Of a stretch of 29,485 bases of DNA, positions 21,935-29,485 are shown in pieces. Position 1 is the first letter of the stretch; the number at the start of each line of letters is the position of its first letter. The notes below the pieces were generated by a model. The model saw nothing but the letters and a program-made list of their open reading frames with translations. It had not been told where the DNA came from and made no database searches. Location of the stretch: NCBI GenBank assembly GCA_012521315.1, contig JAAYMP010000211.1, positions 1-29,485 on the forward strand, read 5' to 3'. Made by a program: the position numbers and the translations under genes. Source of the stretch: Bacillota bacterium (GTDB taxonomy: Bacteria > Bacillota > UBA4882 > UBA10575).

Positions 21935-23113
21935 ATGAAAACAGTGGGCGTACAAGTACGCGGGATTCGGGCGCCGATTCTCAGGGCGGGTGACGATCTG
22001 GTCCAGTTTGTCCTGGACGCCTTGTGGCGCGCCATGGAAGAGGAAGGTTTCGCCCTGCGGGACCGGGATGTGATTGGGATTACCGAGTCCTTGGTCGCGC
22101 GGGCCCAAGGGAACTATGTGACCGTCGACGCGGTGACCGCCGAGTTAAACAAGAAGTTTGGGACCGACGAGATCGGCGTGGTCTTTCCCTTGCTGAGCCG
22201 CAACCGTTTTGCGATGTTTTTGAAAGCAATCGCCAGGGGTTTTTCCCGGGTGTATCTTTTGCTTAGTTATCCCGCCGATGAAGTGGGGAATCCCCTGATG
22301 GATTTGGACCGCATGGAAGAGGCGGGGATTAACCCGTACACCGACCTCTTGACGGAAGACGATTACCGGCGGATCTTCGGGGAAGAAGTGAAACACCCTT
22401 ATACCGGCATTGATTATGTCCGTTTCTATAAAGAACTGGGCGTGAACGGTAACATCCGGATCTACTTCTCCAATAACCCCCGGGATATTTTGCGCTTTAC
22501 CAAGAAGGTCCTCACGGCCGATATTCATGCCCGGGCCAGAACGAAACAGATTCTCCGGGCGGCCGGCGCCGAGCTGGTTTACGGTCTGGACGAAATCTGC
22601 ACGGAGCCGGGGAACGGCGGTTATAATCCGGAGTACGGTCTGTTGGGGGCCAACCTGGCCACCGACAATAAAATAAAGCTCTTTCCGCGGGACGGGCAAG
22701 TTTATGTTGATGCCATTCAGCGGGCGATTAAGGAACGGACCGGGAAAAACGTGGAGGTGCTGATCTACGGTGACGGGGCCTATTGCGACCCGGCCGGCCG
22801 CATTTGGGAGTTGGCCGATCCGGTCGTGGCGCCGGCTTTCACCTCCGGTTTGACGGGCATGCCGAATGAGGTGAAGATCAAGTACCTGGCCGATCATCTT
22901 CTGGAGGATGGCGCGGCGGTGGAAGAAGAGGTGAAAGCGCTGATCCGGCAAAAGCCGGCGGACATGGTGGGGGCCGAAGCTTCGCTGGGGACGACCCCGC
23001 GGCGGATCACCGATCTCTTGGGCAGCCTCTGCGATCTGACCAGTGGAAGCGGGGACAAGGGCACACCGATCGTGCTGGTCCAGGGTTATTTTCGGGACTA
23101 TACTGCCGAGTAA
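21935..23113 (+). CDS. coenzyme F420-0:L-glutamate ligase-like protein (CofE family)
   Basis: 392 residues, with a fold resembling the CofE/FbiB N-terminal ligase family: MKTVGVQVRGIRAPILRAGDDLVQFV, then LRDRDVIGITESLVARAQGNYV, GLDEICTEPGNGGYNPEYGLLGANLATDNKIKLFP and DGAYCDPAGRIWELADP. True CofE adds glutamates to the F420 side chain with GTP and Mn2+. The protein is longer than archaeal CofE (about 250 residues), and no other F420 gene (cofC, cofD, cofG/H) is in the window, so the real substrate is uncertain. Such homologues occur in Bacillota not known to make F420. ATG 21935 is 8 bases after GGGGAG; an in-frame GTG at 21926 overlaps that site. A near copy of its last 26 coding bases lies downstream. 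Confidence 0.75.
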   Translation: MKTVGVQVRGIRAPILRAGDDLVQFVLDALWRAMEEEGFALRDRDVIGITESLVARAQGNYVTVDAVTAELNKKFGTDEIGVVFPLLSRNRFAMFLKAIARGFSRVYLLLSYPADEVGNPLMDLDRMEEAGINPYTDLLTEDDYRRIFGEEVKHPYTGIDYVRFYKELGVNGNIRIYFSNNPRDILRFTKKVLTADIHARARTKQILRAAGAELVYGLDEICTEPGNGGYNPEYGLLGANLATDNKIKLFPRDGQVYVDAIQRAIKERTGKNVEVLIYGDGAYCDPAGRIWELADPVVAPAFTSGLTGMPNEVKIKYLADHLLEDGAAVEEEVKALIRQKPADMVGAEASLGTTPRRITDLLGSLCDLTSGSGDKGTPIVLVQGYFRDYTAE

Positions 23114-23118
23114 GCCAC

Positions 23119-23148
23119 GGCCGGGTCCAAGGTAAACCGCCGGCCTTT
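23119..23148 (+). terminator. weak terminator-like hairpin after the CofE-like gene
   Basis: GGCCGG (23119-23124) pairs with CCGGCC (23140-23145) over a 15-base loop and is followed only by TTTAAG. It is a possible weak stop. Confidence 0.35.
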
Positions 23149-23150
23149 AA

Positions 23151-23176
23151 GTTATGTTCAGGACTATCCTGCCGAG
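23151..23176 (+). repeat. near-duplicate of the CofE-like gene's 3' end
   Basis: 23 of 26 bases match 23085-23110, the last codons before the stop of the upstream gene, offset by 66 bases and thus in the same frame. It would encode SYVQDYPAE versus GYFRDYTAE. Confidence 0.7.
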
Positions 23177-23209
23177 AGGCGTTGGGTTTTATTCCCGGTT
23201 TTCAAAGGA

Positions 23210-23215
23210 TATAAT
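23210..23215 (+). promoter_or_regulatory. likely -10 element of asd
   Basis: A perfect TATAAT lies 23 bases before the asd ATG. TTTTAT at 17-bp spacing is a poor -35. Confidence 0.4.
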
Positions 23216-23238
23216 ACGTTTAAAGTGGAGGGAATGAC

Positions 23239-24318
23239 ATGATTAAGGTCGCAATTATCGGGGCAACGGGAATCGTTGGCCAGCAGGCGATTGTTGCTTT
23301 AGCCAATCATCCTTGGTTTCAAATAACCAAACTGGCAGCGTCCGCCCGTTCGGCGGGGAAGGCATACGCGGAGGCGCTCCGGGAAGCAAACGGCGCTTCG
23401 CGCTGGTGGTGCCCGGAGGAGTTGCCGGTCAACGTGGCGCCGCTGCCGGTGGAAGAGGCGGCTGATTTTGATCCGACGACGGTCGATCTGATCTTTTCCA
23501 CCTTGGACGCCAGCGCCGCCAAAGAGTTGGAACCGAAGTGGGCCCGGACTACGCCGGTGGTGAGCACCGCCTCGGCTTTCCGTTATGAAGACGATACGCC
23601 GATTCTGATCGGCGGAGTTAATATGGATCACGCCGCCCTGCTCAAAGTCCAGCAAGAACGGCGGGGCTGGAAGGGGTTTGTGGTGCCCAAGTCCAACTGT
23701 ACCATCGCCGGGTTGGTGGTCTCCCTCAAACCAATCCTTGACCATTTTGGGGTCAAACAGGTGATTATGACTTCGTTGCAGGCCATGTCCGGGGCGGGCC
23801 GGAGCCCGGGCTTGTCGGCGATGGACATGACGGAGAACGTGGTTCCTTATATCCCCGGGGAGGAGCCGAAGGTCGAAAGCGAGCCCCAGAAGATCCTGGG
23901 CACCCTGGCCGGGGACCGGATCGTCCACGCTCCCTTCGGGATTACGGCGACTTGTACCCGGGTCCCGGTGCTCGATGGGCACCTGGTGGTCGTCTTCGTC
24001 CAGACGGAAAAACCGTGTACACCGGAGGAGGCCAAGGAAGTAATGCTTGCCTTCGGGAAGGACTTTTGCCAACTGGGTCTCCCCAGTTCCCCTGCCCAAC
24101 TGATTGCGGTGACCGATGACCCGTTCCGACCGCAACCGCGGATGGACCGGGACCGTGGGGGCGGGATGACGGTGACCGTCGGCCGGTTGCGGCCGGACCC
24201 CATTCTGGAAAACGGCTTGAAGTATGTTTGTTTAGCGCACAACACGAAGCTGGGCGCGGCCAAAGGGGCAATCCAAACGGCCGAATATTTGGTGAAATAT
24301 TATTTAAAATGGTTGTAA
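23239..24318 (+). CDS. asd: aspartate-semialdehyde dehydrogenase, archaeal/fungal type
   Basis: Reduces aspartyl phosphate with NADPH to aspartate semialdehyde, the branch point to lysine, threonine and methionine. It has 359 residues. The Rossmann loop IGATGIVGQQ is at 7-16 and the catalytic Cys is C154 in PKSNCTIAGL. QAMSGAGRSPG and the late AHNTKLGAAKGAIQTAEYLVK complete the pattern. Length and these blocks match the archaeal/fungal form of the enzyme rather than the usual bacterial Asd. Malonyl-CoA reductases of Sulfolobus derive from the same branch and cannot be excluded by eye. ATG 23239 follows GGAGGG. The next gene unit begins with its own promoter 12 bases after the stop. Confidence 0.9.
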   Translation: MIKVAIIGATGIVGQQAIVALANHPWFQITKLAASARSAGKAYAEALREANGASRWWCPEELPVNVAPLPVEEAADFDPTTVDLIFSTLDASAAKELEPKWARTTPVVSTASAFRYEDDTPILIGGVNMDHAALLKVQQERRGWKGFVVPKSNCTIAGLVVSLKPILDHFGVKQVIMTSLQAMSGAGRSPGLSAMDMTENVVPYIPGEEPKVESEPQKILGTLAGDRIVHAPFGITATCTRVPVLDGHLVVVFVQTEKPCTPEEAKEVMLAFGKDFCQLGLPSSPAQLIAVTDDPFRPQPRMDRDRGGGMTVTVGRLRPDPILENGLKYVCLAHNTKLGAAKGAIQTAEYLVKYYLKWL

Positions 24319-24329
24319 TGGCCGGTCTC

Positions 24330-24358
24330 TTGACCACGGCGGTGAACTGCGGTATAAT
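24330..24358 (+). promoter_or_regulatory. sigma-A promoter of the T-box/thrS unit
   Basis: TTGACC (24330-24335) and TATAAT (24353-24358) are exactly 17 bp apart; the start is near 24365. Confidence 0.88.
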
Positions 24359-24364
24359 ACTTGT

Positions 24365-24616
24365 TAATTTAAAGCTGCCTTAACCCTATAGACGATTAAA
24401 ATGGCGATGAAGAGGCCGTAACCGGTTGCCGTCGGTGGCAGAGAGGAAGGCTCTCGGCTGCAAAGCCTTCCCTGGCGGTCGGTGAAGACCACCTTGGAGC
24501 AGATGGTGAAAGAAAGCCAAACGGGTGACGCCGTTATCGGTCAGCAAGTCGGGTCTTCGACCAAAAAGGGTGGAACCGCGGGCTAAAACCCGTCCCTTAC
24601 CGGGACGGGTTTTTTT
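24365..24616 (+). ncRNA. T-box leader, threonine-specific
   Basis: This leader senses uncharged tRNA and lets transcription pass only when charging is low. The T-box core AAGGGTGGAACCGCG is at 24566-24580, inside the antiterminator region, directly before the competing terminator. A long stem I region with the typical AGAGAGGAAGG distal element (24440-24450) precedes it. The specifier is probably ACC in GAAGACCACC (24488-24490 or 24491-24493), a threonine codon that fits thrS downstream. The variable base in TGGA would pair with a U discriminator (inference). Confidence 0.92.
24587..24616 (+). terminator. T-box leader terminator
   Basis: AACCCGTCCC (24587-24596) and GGGACGGGTT (24602-24611) form a perfect stem with loop TTACC, ending in a run of T to 24616. 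Confidence 0.93.
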
Positions 24617-24682
24617 GTTGCGCCGGTTCAGTCCCACGCGGGGGCTTTCGGCCCCGGCTGGAAAAGCGAAGGCGAGGTGAGG

Positions 24683-25099
24683 ATGATCCTTCCGGAAAAG
24701 ATAATCTGCGCGGGTGGCGTGGTTTTTAAAGACGATAAAATTGTGAGCCTGCGGCGGAAGAACGGGGTGTGGCTCTTGCCGAAGGGGCATGTGGAACCCG
24801 GGGAAACTCTGGAAGAAACCGCGGTGCGTGAGGTCCGGGAAGAAACGGGGCTGGTGGCCCGGGTCGAAGCTCCTTTGGGGGAGACTGAATACAGATATAA
24901 GGAAGCGGGGACTTTATTCCGGAAAAAAGTCTTCTGGTTCTCTATGGAAGCGTACGGCGGGAAGCTGCAGCCGGAGGAGGAGATGTTTACGGAGATTCGT
25001 TTACTGGCCTTTGACGAGTTGGGGCTGTTGAGTTTTGCGGCCGACCGTGAACTTGCGGCCAAGGCTTTTCTCCGCCGTCGGCAGGGCGGTGGCCAATGA
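24683..25099 (+). CDS. Nudix hydrolase
   Basis: 138 residues. The Nudix box G-x5-E-x7-R-E-U-x-E-E-x-G-U is complete (GHVEPGETLEETAVREVREETGL, residues about 35-57) with all metal-binding glutamates. The segment before it, WLLPKGHVEPGET, is typical of diadenosine tetraphosphate-type or MutT-like members. They hydrolyse nucleoside diphosphates linked to another moiety. It lies between the threonine T-box terminator and thrS, so its expression should rise when tRNA-Thr is uncharged. Ap4A, a side product of aminoacyl-tRNA synthetases, is a natural candidate substrate, but this is inference. ATG 24683 has GAAGG at 24668-24672; GTG 24677 is an alternative. A GC-rich 75-base spacer separates it from thrS. 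Confidence 0.9.
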   Translation: MILPEKIICAGGVVFKDDKIVSLRRKNGVWLLPKGHVEPGETLEETAVREVREETGLVARVEAPLGETEYRYKEAGTLFRKKVFWFSMEAYGGKLQPEEEMFTEIRLLAFDELGLLSFAADRELAAKAFLRRRQGGGQ

Positions 25100-25174
25100 G
25101 CAACCGGCCGGGCCGGCCGGGTGGCGGCCGACGGGTTAGCATTTTGATCAGGTAAGGATAGAGGAGGATAAAAA

Positions 25175-27085
25175 ATGGTTAAACTGATTTTTCCCGACGG
25201 TTCCGAGCGCGTCGTTGAAGGCGTTAAAACCGGGAAAGAACTGCTGGCCGGTTTGGAGCCGGAGCTGAAAAAAGAGGTTATTTGTTTGCAGGTCGATGGC
25301 GAGCTGGCGGATTTGGGCGCCGATCTTCCCGCCGGGGCGACGGTAAGTCTGGTGCGCCAGGGGGATCCGGCGGCCTTGGAGGTCCTGCGCCACTCGACAT
25401 CCCATCTTATGGCCCAGGCGGTGAAACGCCTCTTCCCCGAAGCGAAACTGGCCATCGGGCCGGCGATTGAAAATGGCTTTTACTACGATTTTGACTTGCC
25501 GCGGCCGTTGACGCCGGAAGATTTGACCGCGATCGAAACGGAAATGAAGAAGATTGTGAAGGAAGATTACCCGTTTACCCGGGAGATGGTGAAGAAGGAG
25601 GAGGCGTTGGCCCGCTTAAAAGCGGCTGGTGAGATCTACAAGGAAGAGCTGGTGGCGGAACTGGCGGACGAGGCGGTCAGCTTTTACCGGCAGGGCGAGT
25701 TTGTTGACCTTTGCCGCGGTCCCCACCTGCCGTCGACCCGCTACGCCAAGGCCTTTAAGTTGACCAGCATTGCCGGGGCTTACTGGCGGGGCGATTCTTC
25801 CCGGCCGATGCTGCAGCGGATCTACGGCACCGCCTTTTTCCGTCGTGAAGAGTTGGAAGACTACTTTCGACTGTTGGAAGAGGCCAAGAAGCGCGACCAC
25901 CGCAAACTGGGCCGGGACTTGGACCTCTTCTCCATCGACGAACAGATTGGGGCCGGGTTAATCCTGTGGCACCCCAAAGGCGGACGGGTCCGGCGGGTGA
26001 TCGAGGACTTCTGGCGTGAGGAGCACGTCCAAAACGGTTATGAGCTTGTGTACACCCCCCACCTCGGCCGGAGTTCGCTCTGGGAAACCAGCGGGCATTT
26101 GAGTTTCTACCAGGAGAACATGTACGGGGGGATGGAGGTCGAAGGGCAGGAGTACCGCATTAAACCGATGAACTGCCCGTTCCATATCGCCATCTACCAA
26201 AGCCGGAGCCGGTCCTACCGCGAACTGCCGTTCCGCTGGGCTGAGCTGGGGACGGTTTACCGTTTCGAGCGCAGTGGGGTGCTGCACGGCCTTCTCCGGG
26301 TGCGGGGCTTTACCCAGGACGACGCCCATATTTTCTGCCGGTCGGACCAGATGCCGGAGGAGATCGACCGGGTGCTTGCTTTTTGCTTAAAGCTACTGAA
26401 AGCCTTTGGTTTCAATGAGTTCAAACTCTACCTGGCGACCAGGCCGGAGAAGTCGGTCGGGACGGAAGAACGCTGGGCGGCGGCCACCGAGGCTTTACGG
26501 GCCGCCATCGAAAAGACGGGGCTTCCCTATGAGGTGGACGAAGGCGGCGGCGCTTTTTACGGGCCGAAGATTGACCTGAAGATCAAGGATGCCCTCGGCC
26601 GGGAATGGCAGTGCTCCACTATCCAGTTTGACTTCAACGAGCCGGAACGGTTTGACTTGACCTATAAAGGACCGGACGGTCAGGATCACCAGCCCTATAT
26701 GATCCACCGGGCCCTCCTCGGCTCCCTGGAGCGCTTCTTCGGGATTCTGATCGAAAACTACGAAGGGGCTTTTCCCTTGTGGCTGGCCCCGGTGCAGGCC
26801 GTTGTCCTGCCGGTCCTCCCGGAGAATCTGGAGTATGCGGACGAGATCTACGTTTGGCTCCGCCAGCACGGGATCCGGGCCGAACTGGACAGCCGGAACG
26901 AGAAGATCGGTTACCGGATCCGCGAGGCTCAGCTGCAAAAGATCCCCTATATGTTGGTGGTCGGGAGCAAGGAGGCGGAGGCCGGCCGGGTTGCCGTCCG
27001 GACCAGACGGGAAGGCGACCTGGGGGCCTGGTCCCGTGAAGAATTGCTGGCCAGGATGGAAGAGGAGATTGCGGCCAAACGCTAG
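25175..27085 (+). CDS. thrS: threonyl-tRNA synthetase
   Basis: Charges tRNA-Thr with threonine. 636 residues, complete. The order is a TGS domain (1 to about 62), the editing domain with H73-x3-H77 (HSTSHLM) and the late CRGPH motif, the class II catalytic core with zinc ligands in PMNCPFH, DDAHIF and MIHRALLGS, and the anticodon-binding domain (about 540-636: LPVLPENLEYADEIYVWLRQHGIRAELD ... KIPYMLVVGSKE). ATG 25175 follows AGAGGAGG. It is co-transcribed with the Nudix gene under the T-box. No T-tailed terminator follows before the PsiE-like gene, 177 bases on. Confidence 0.98.
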   Translation: MVKLIFPDGSERVVEGVKTGKELLAGLEPELKKEVICLQVDGELADLGADLPAGATVSLVRQGDPAALEVLRHSTSHLMAQAVKRLFPEAKLAIGPAIENGFYYDFDLPRPLTPEDLTAIETEMKKIVKEDYPFTREMVKKEEALARLKAAGEIYKEELVAELADEAVSFYRQGEFVDLCRGPHLPSTRYAKAFKLTSIAGAYWRGDSSRPMLQRIYGTAFFRREELEDYFRLLEEAKKRDHRKLGRDLDLFSIDEQIGAGLILWHPKGGRVRRVIEDFWREEHVQNGYELVYTPHLGRSSLWETSGHLSFYQENMYGGMEVEGQEYRIKPMNCPFHIAIYQSRSRSYRELPFRWAELGTVYRFERSGVLHGLLRVRGFTQDDAHIFCRSDQMPEEIDRVLAFCLKLLKAFGFNEFKLYLATRPEKSVGTEERWAAATEALRAAIEKTGLPYEVDEGGGAFYGPKIDLKIKDALGREWQCSTIQFDFNEPERFDLTYKGPDGQDHQPYMIHRALLGSLERFFGILIENYEGAFPLWLAPVQAVVLPVLPENLEYADEIYVWLRQHGIRAELDSRNEKIGYRIREAQLQKIPYMLVVGSKEAEAGRVAVRTRREGDLGAWSREELLARMEEEIAAKR

Positions 27086-27262
27086 TGTATTGTAGCAATT
27101 ATCGAGTGGAACGACCGGCTGACCGGCCCCCGGTCCGCTTGGATCGATCCGGCAAGCCGCATAAAACCGCACAACGGAAACAGGCACGGAAAAAGACGGG
27201 GCAAAAACGGAGAAACAAACTAGAACAAAGTGGAAGTAAAAGTGATGAAAGGAGGTTGCGTG

Positions 27263-27877
27263 ATGAGAGTTGGCTTTCGCAATCATCTCCTTCGGTGGTC
27301 CATATACATGGAGGTCTTCCTTTCCTTTCTGCTCTTAATCGGGATCGTGGTTGCCGCCGGCGGCCTGGTCGTCAACCTCTACGGGCTGGCCAGGAATGGG
27401 GGGAATACCGACTCTTTCCAGAAGTTTCTCGGCTCAATGATGGCCCTTATTATTGCCTTGGAGTTAATCAAAATGATCGTCCAGAACACCGCCGGCAGTG
27501 CCATCGAAGTACTGTTGTTCGCTCTTGCCCGTAAACTGATCGTCACTGAACAGGATACGTTGGGGTTTTTAATCGGGATCGTGGCGATTGCCGGTTTGTT
27601 CTTGATCCGGAAGTATCTTTTTGTGGCCGAGTTCAGTAATGACCGGCGGATGGTGATCAGTGCCGGCCTGTCGGTGGCGGAGGCGGAGAAGATGATCAAG
27701 AAGCCTTTGCCCCGGCTGGCGTCGACCCTTGGCGGGGTGGTAGCCCAGATCGCCAAGGATGAAAACCGCCAACTGCAGGAAGGAGAAGTTTACGACTGCC
27801 AAGGGGTGAAGCTCCGGATCAACCGGATGGAAGACGGGATCATTCAAGTTCTGGAGTTTATCGAAGACCATGAGTAG
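27263..27877 (+). CDS. PsiE-like membrane protein with CorC-like C-terminal domain
   Basis: 204 residues. There are about four hydrophobic segments in the first 120 residues (VFLSFLLLIGIVVAAGGLVV, LGSMMALIIALELIKMIV, AIEVLLFALARKLIV, TLGFLIGIVAIAGLFLI), matching the PsiE (phosphate-starvation-inducible E) family, whose function is unknown. The C-terminal soluble part (about 130-204: SAGLSVAEAEKMIKKPLPRL ... LQEGEVYDCQGVKLRINRMEDGIIQVLEFIE) resembles a transporter-associated CorC/HlyC-type fold. ATG 27263 is 7 bases after GGAGG. GTG 27260 and 27230 are less likely. Its relation to thrS is unclear: no promoter or terminator was found between them. A GC-rich hairpin CCGCGGCC/GGCCGCGG follows at about 27884-27901. 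Confidence 0.72.
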   Translation: MRVGFRNHLLRWSIYMEVFLSFLLLIGIVVAAGGLVVNLYGLARNGGNTDSFQKFLGSMMALIIALELIKMIVQNTAGSAIEVLLFALARKLIVTEQDTLGFLIGIVAIAGLFLIRKYLFVAEFSNDRRMVISAGLSVAEAEKMIKKPLPRLASTLGGVVAQIAKDENRQLQEGEVYDCQGVKLRINRMEDGIIQVLEFIEDHE

Positions 27878-28012
27878 GGCGACCGCGGCCACGGCCGCGG
27901 CTAAAACTTTTAAAGCCTATTTTTCCCAGTTTATTTTAAATGGGTGCTGAAGGAGGCGCCTAGTCTTGGTAGAATAGTAACTTATCTGGAGTATTTGCGG
28001 AGGCAATGCTTG

Positions 28013-29485
28013 ATGTGGAAACGGACTAGGCGTTATGTTTTTCTTTTTCTCCTGCTTGTGTTCTCGGTACAGCTTTTCCCGTTGTCGGCCGCGCCGTCCA
28101 CGGGTTTTTTGCCAGACTATGAAACTTTCTTTTCGCAACTCTTGACCAACAGGGCGCTCAAGCCGTCGCCCGCCATTCCGCCGCGGGTGGAACCCGCCCC
28201 GGAGCCGGAGCCGCCCTTTGCACGCGTTACCCCGGCGCCCATGCCGGAGGAGGTAAGAGGGATCTACGCCACCGGGTGGGTGGCGGGGACACCCTCGTTA
28301 TTCCAGAGTTTGTTGCGGTTTTTCGACGCGACGCCCGTTAATTCGCTGGTGGTTGATATAAAGGACGATACGGGAAAACTGAGCTACCGTTCGGCCGTTC
28401 CCATGGTCAACCTTTTGGGAGCCTGGGAGAATAAAATTGCCGACGCGCAGAAGATGCTCCAGACTTTGCAGCAGAAGAAAGTCTATCCCATCGCCCGGTT
28501 GGTTGTCTTTAAGGATCCGTACCTGGCCGAAAAACGTCCGGACTTAGCCCTCAAACAGCCAAACGGAGAGGTTTGGCGCGATTACAAGGGATTGGCCTGG
28601 GTTGATCCCCACGCCCGGGAGGTTTGGGACTATAATATCCAAATTGCCAAAGAAGCAGTGAAGATGGGTTTTCCCGAGATCCAATTCGACTATGTCCGGT
28701 TTGCCAGTGACGGGAATCTGCGTAATTGTGTCTATCCCTACGCCGACGGTTCCAGTAAAGAGGATGTGATCCGCGAATTTCTCTTGTATGCCCGCGCGGA
28801 ACTGGAACCTTTGGGGGCGGTGGTCTCGGCGGATATCTTTGGTCTGGTCTGTTCGGCCGCGGATGATCTTTTCATCGGGCAGAAACTGGAGAAGATTGCC
28901 GAAGCCGTTCCCGTGATCTCGCCTATGGTATATCCTTCCCACTATGCGAAGGGCAGTTACGGCCTGGCCGATCCCGACCGCCGGCCGTACGAAACGGTCC
29001 TCCGCAGTTTGGAGGACGCCCGCCGGCGGTTGAAAGATTACCCGGTGAAACTCCGCCCCTGGCTCCAGGATTTTTCGCTGGGGAATACCTACGGCCCCGC
29101 CCAGATCCAAGCGCAGATCCGGGCGGTTTACGACGCGGGCGTGCGCGAGTGGCTCTTTTGGAACCCCAGTTGCCGTTATAATGCGACCAAATATGTGACG
29201 AACACGGATCAGGCTGCCGCTTGGCCGGGCGAACCCGCTGGTGGAGACCCGGCGGATCAGGCGGACGCCACGGCGAACGGGGAGGGCGCCTTCCATCCCC
29301 CGGTCGTCTTGGGTGTGACGGCGGACTGGGACGAACCGGAGGAAACAGGCATCGAAGACAGAGAAGCTCCGGCGGAAACCGGCGAAACAATTGAAGGGGA
29401 AGCGAGCGGGGCAGCCGGAGAAACAGAAGGACCGGAAGCCCCGGAAGGACCGGTCGAACTGCCAGAACGGGCAGAACCGGCGGAA
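28013..29485 (+). CDS. secreted putative glycoside hydrolase (DUF4015 type), 3' end outside window
   Basis: 491 codons are visible and the frame stays open at the right edge. A signal peptide (MWKRTRRYVFLFLLLVFSVQ, cleavage near residue 27) precedes a Pro-rich linker (about 50-76). A TIM-barrel-like domain follows (about 82-395) with VRGIYATGWVAG, NSLVVDIKDDTGKLSY, YPIARLVVFKDPYLAEKRPD, AWVDPHAREVWDYN, EIQFDYVRFASDG, SADIFGLVC, ISPMVYPSHY and KLRPWLQDFSLG, the order of the putative glycosyl hydrolase family DUF4015. After that comes a Glu/Pro/Gly/Ala-rich acidic tail of at least 80 residues. ATG 28013 is 9 bases after GGAGG. The substrate is unknown; action at the cell wall or on exopolysaccharide is inferred. 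Confidence 0.88.
   Translation, partial: MWKRTRRYVFLFLLLVFSVQLFPLSAAPSTGFLPDYETFFSQLLTNRALKPSPAIPPRVEPAPEPEPPFARVTPAPMPEEVRGIYATGWVAGTPSLFQSLLRFFDATPVNSLVVDIKDDTGKLSYRSAVPMVNLLGAWENKIADAQKMLQTLQQKKVYPIARLVVFKDPYLAEKRPDLALKQPNGEVWRDYKGLAWVDPHAREVWDYNIQIAKEAVKMGFPEIQFDYVRFASDGNLRNCVYPYADGSSKEDVIREFLLYARAELEPLGAVVSADIFGLVCSAADDLFIGQKLEKIAEAVPVISPMVYPSHYAKGSYGLADPDRRPYETVLRSLEDARRRLKDYPVKLRPWLQDFSLGNTYGPAQIQAQIRAVYDAGVREWLFWNPSCRYNATKYVTNTDQAAAWPGEPAGGDPADQADATANGEGAFHPPVVLGVTADWDEPEETGIEDREAPAETGETIEGEASGAAGETEGPEAPEGPVELPERAEPAE

Noticed and set aside
27085..27262. A small Lys/Arg-rich frame after thrS
   Set aside because: It overlaps the end of thrS and runs through the PsiE-like gene in another frame, with no ribosome-binding site or family match.
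1..29485. CRISPR array, tRNA or rRNA genes, insertion sequences, prophage or defence islands
   Set aside because: No regularly spaced repeats, cloverleaf genes, transposase motifs or phage proteins were found on either strand.

Overview
The window looks like chromosomal DNA of a spore-forming member of the Bacillota (Firmicutes), probably a Clostridia-like or deep-branching anaerobic lineage. The signs are strong AGGAGG-type ribosome binding sites, frequent GTG starts, canonical TTGACx-N17-TATAAT promoters, a tRNA-Thr-type T-box leader, a guanine riboswitch, a spore coat F-domain protein and PdxS-type vitamin B6 synthesis. Base composition is moderately GC-rich (mid-50s % by eye) and fairly even. 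I see no tRNA or rRNA genes, insertion sequences, prophage genes or CRISPR arrays. This is mostly housekeeping and core-accessory chromosome rather than an island.

Layout. 1-3.4 kb: 3' end of a gamma-glutamyltransferase, a GNAT acetyltransferase, a convergent YbjQ-family gene, then a promoter and repeat-containing leader driving a conserved unknown gene (DUF6530-like) coupled to a divergent GIY-YIG-like gene, followed by an unknown secreted or membrane-anchored protein. 3.4-5.8 kb: pdxS (no pdxT beside it), then a membrane-anchored flavodoxin-fold protein whose stop overlaps the start of a CDP-alcohol phosphatidyltransferase. 5.9-9.7 kb: a chemoreceptor (minus), a DMT/YdcZ-type transporter, a hemolysin III family protein, and a CotF-like coat protein (minus). 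9.9-12.7 kb: argG-argH operon (minus) with a clear sigma-A promoter and possible ArgR operators. 12.9-14.0 kb: LysM-G5-M23 cell-wall peptidase (minus). 14.4-17.9 kb: Na+/proline symporter putP, then a guanine riboswitch controlling a hypoxanthine/guanine permease. 18.0-21.7 kb: cobalamin-binding-type radical SAM protein, 3-methyladenine DNA glycosylase I (tag), cinA. 21.9-24.3 kb: F420-0:glutamate ligase-like protein and an archaeal-type aspartate-semialdehyde dehydrogenase. 24.3-27.1 kb: Thr T-box leader, Nudix hydrolase, thrS. 27.3-29.5 kb: PsiE-like membrane protein and a secreted DUF4015-type putative glycoside hydrolase that runs off the window.

Functionally the window mixes amino-acid supply (arginine, the aspartate/threonine branch, proline uptake, threonyl-tRNA charging), purine salvage, cofactor metabolism (PLP, the CinA amidase domain) and envelope or spore functions. 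Regulation is unusually readable: two RNA switches (guanine, T-box), several promoters at exact 17-bp spacing, and about ten intrinsic terminators that separate the units. The least explained features are the purine-riboswitch leader with a competing upstream hairpin, the octamer-repeat leader at 1.44 kb, the Nudix gene inserted between the T-box and thrS, and the F420-ligase-like gene with no visible F420 context.
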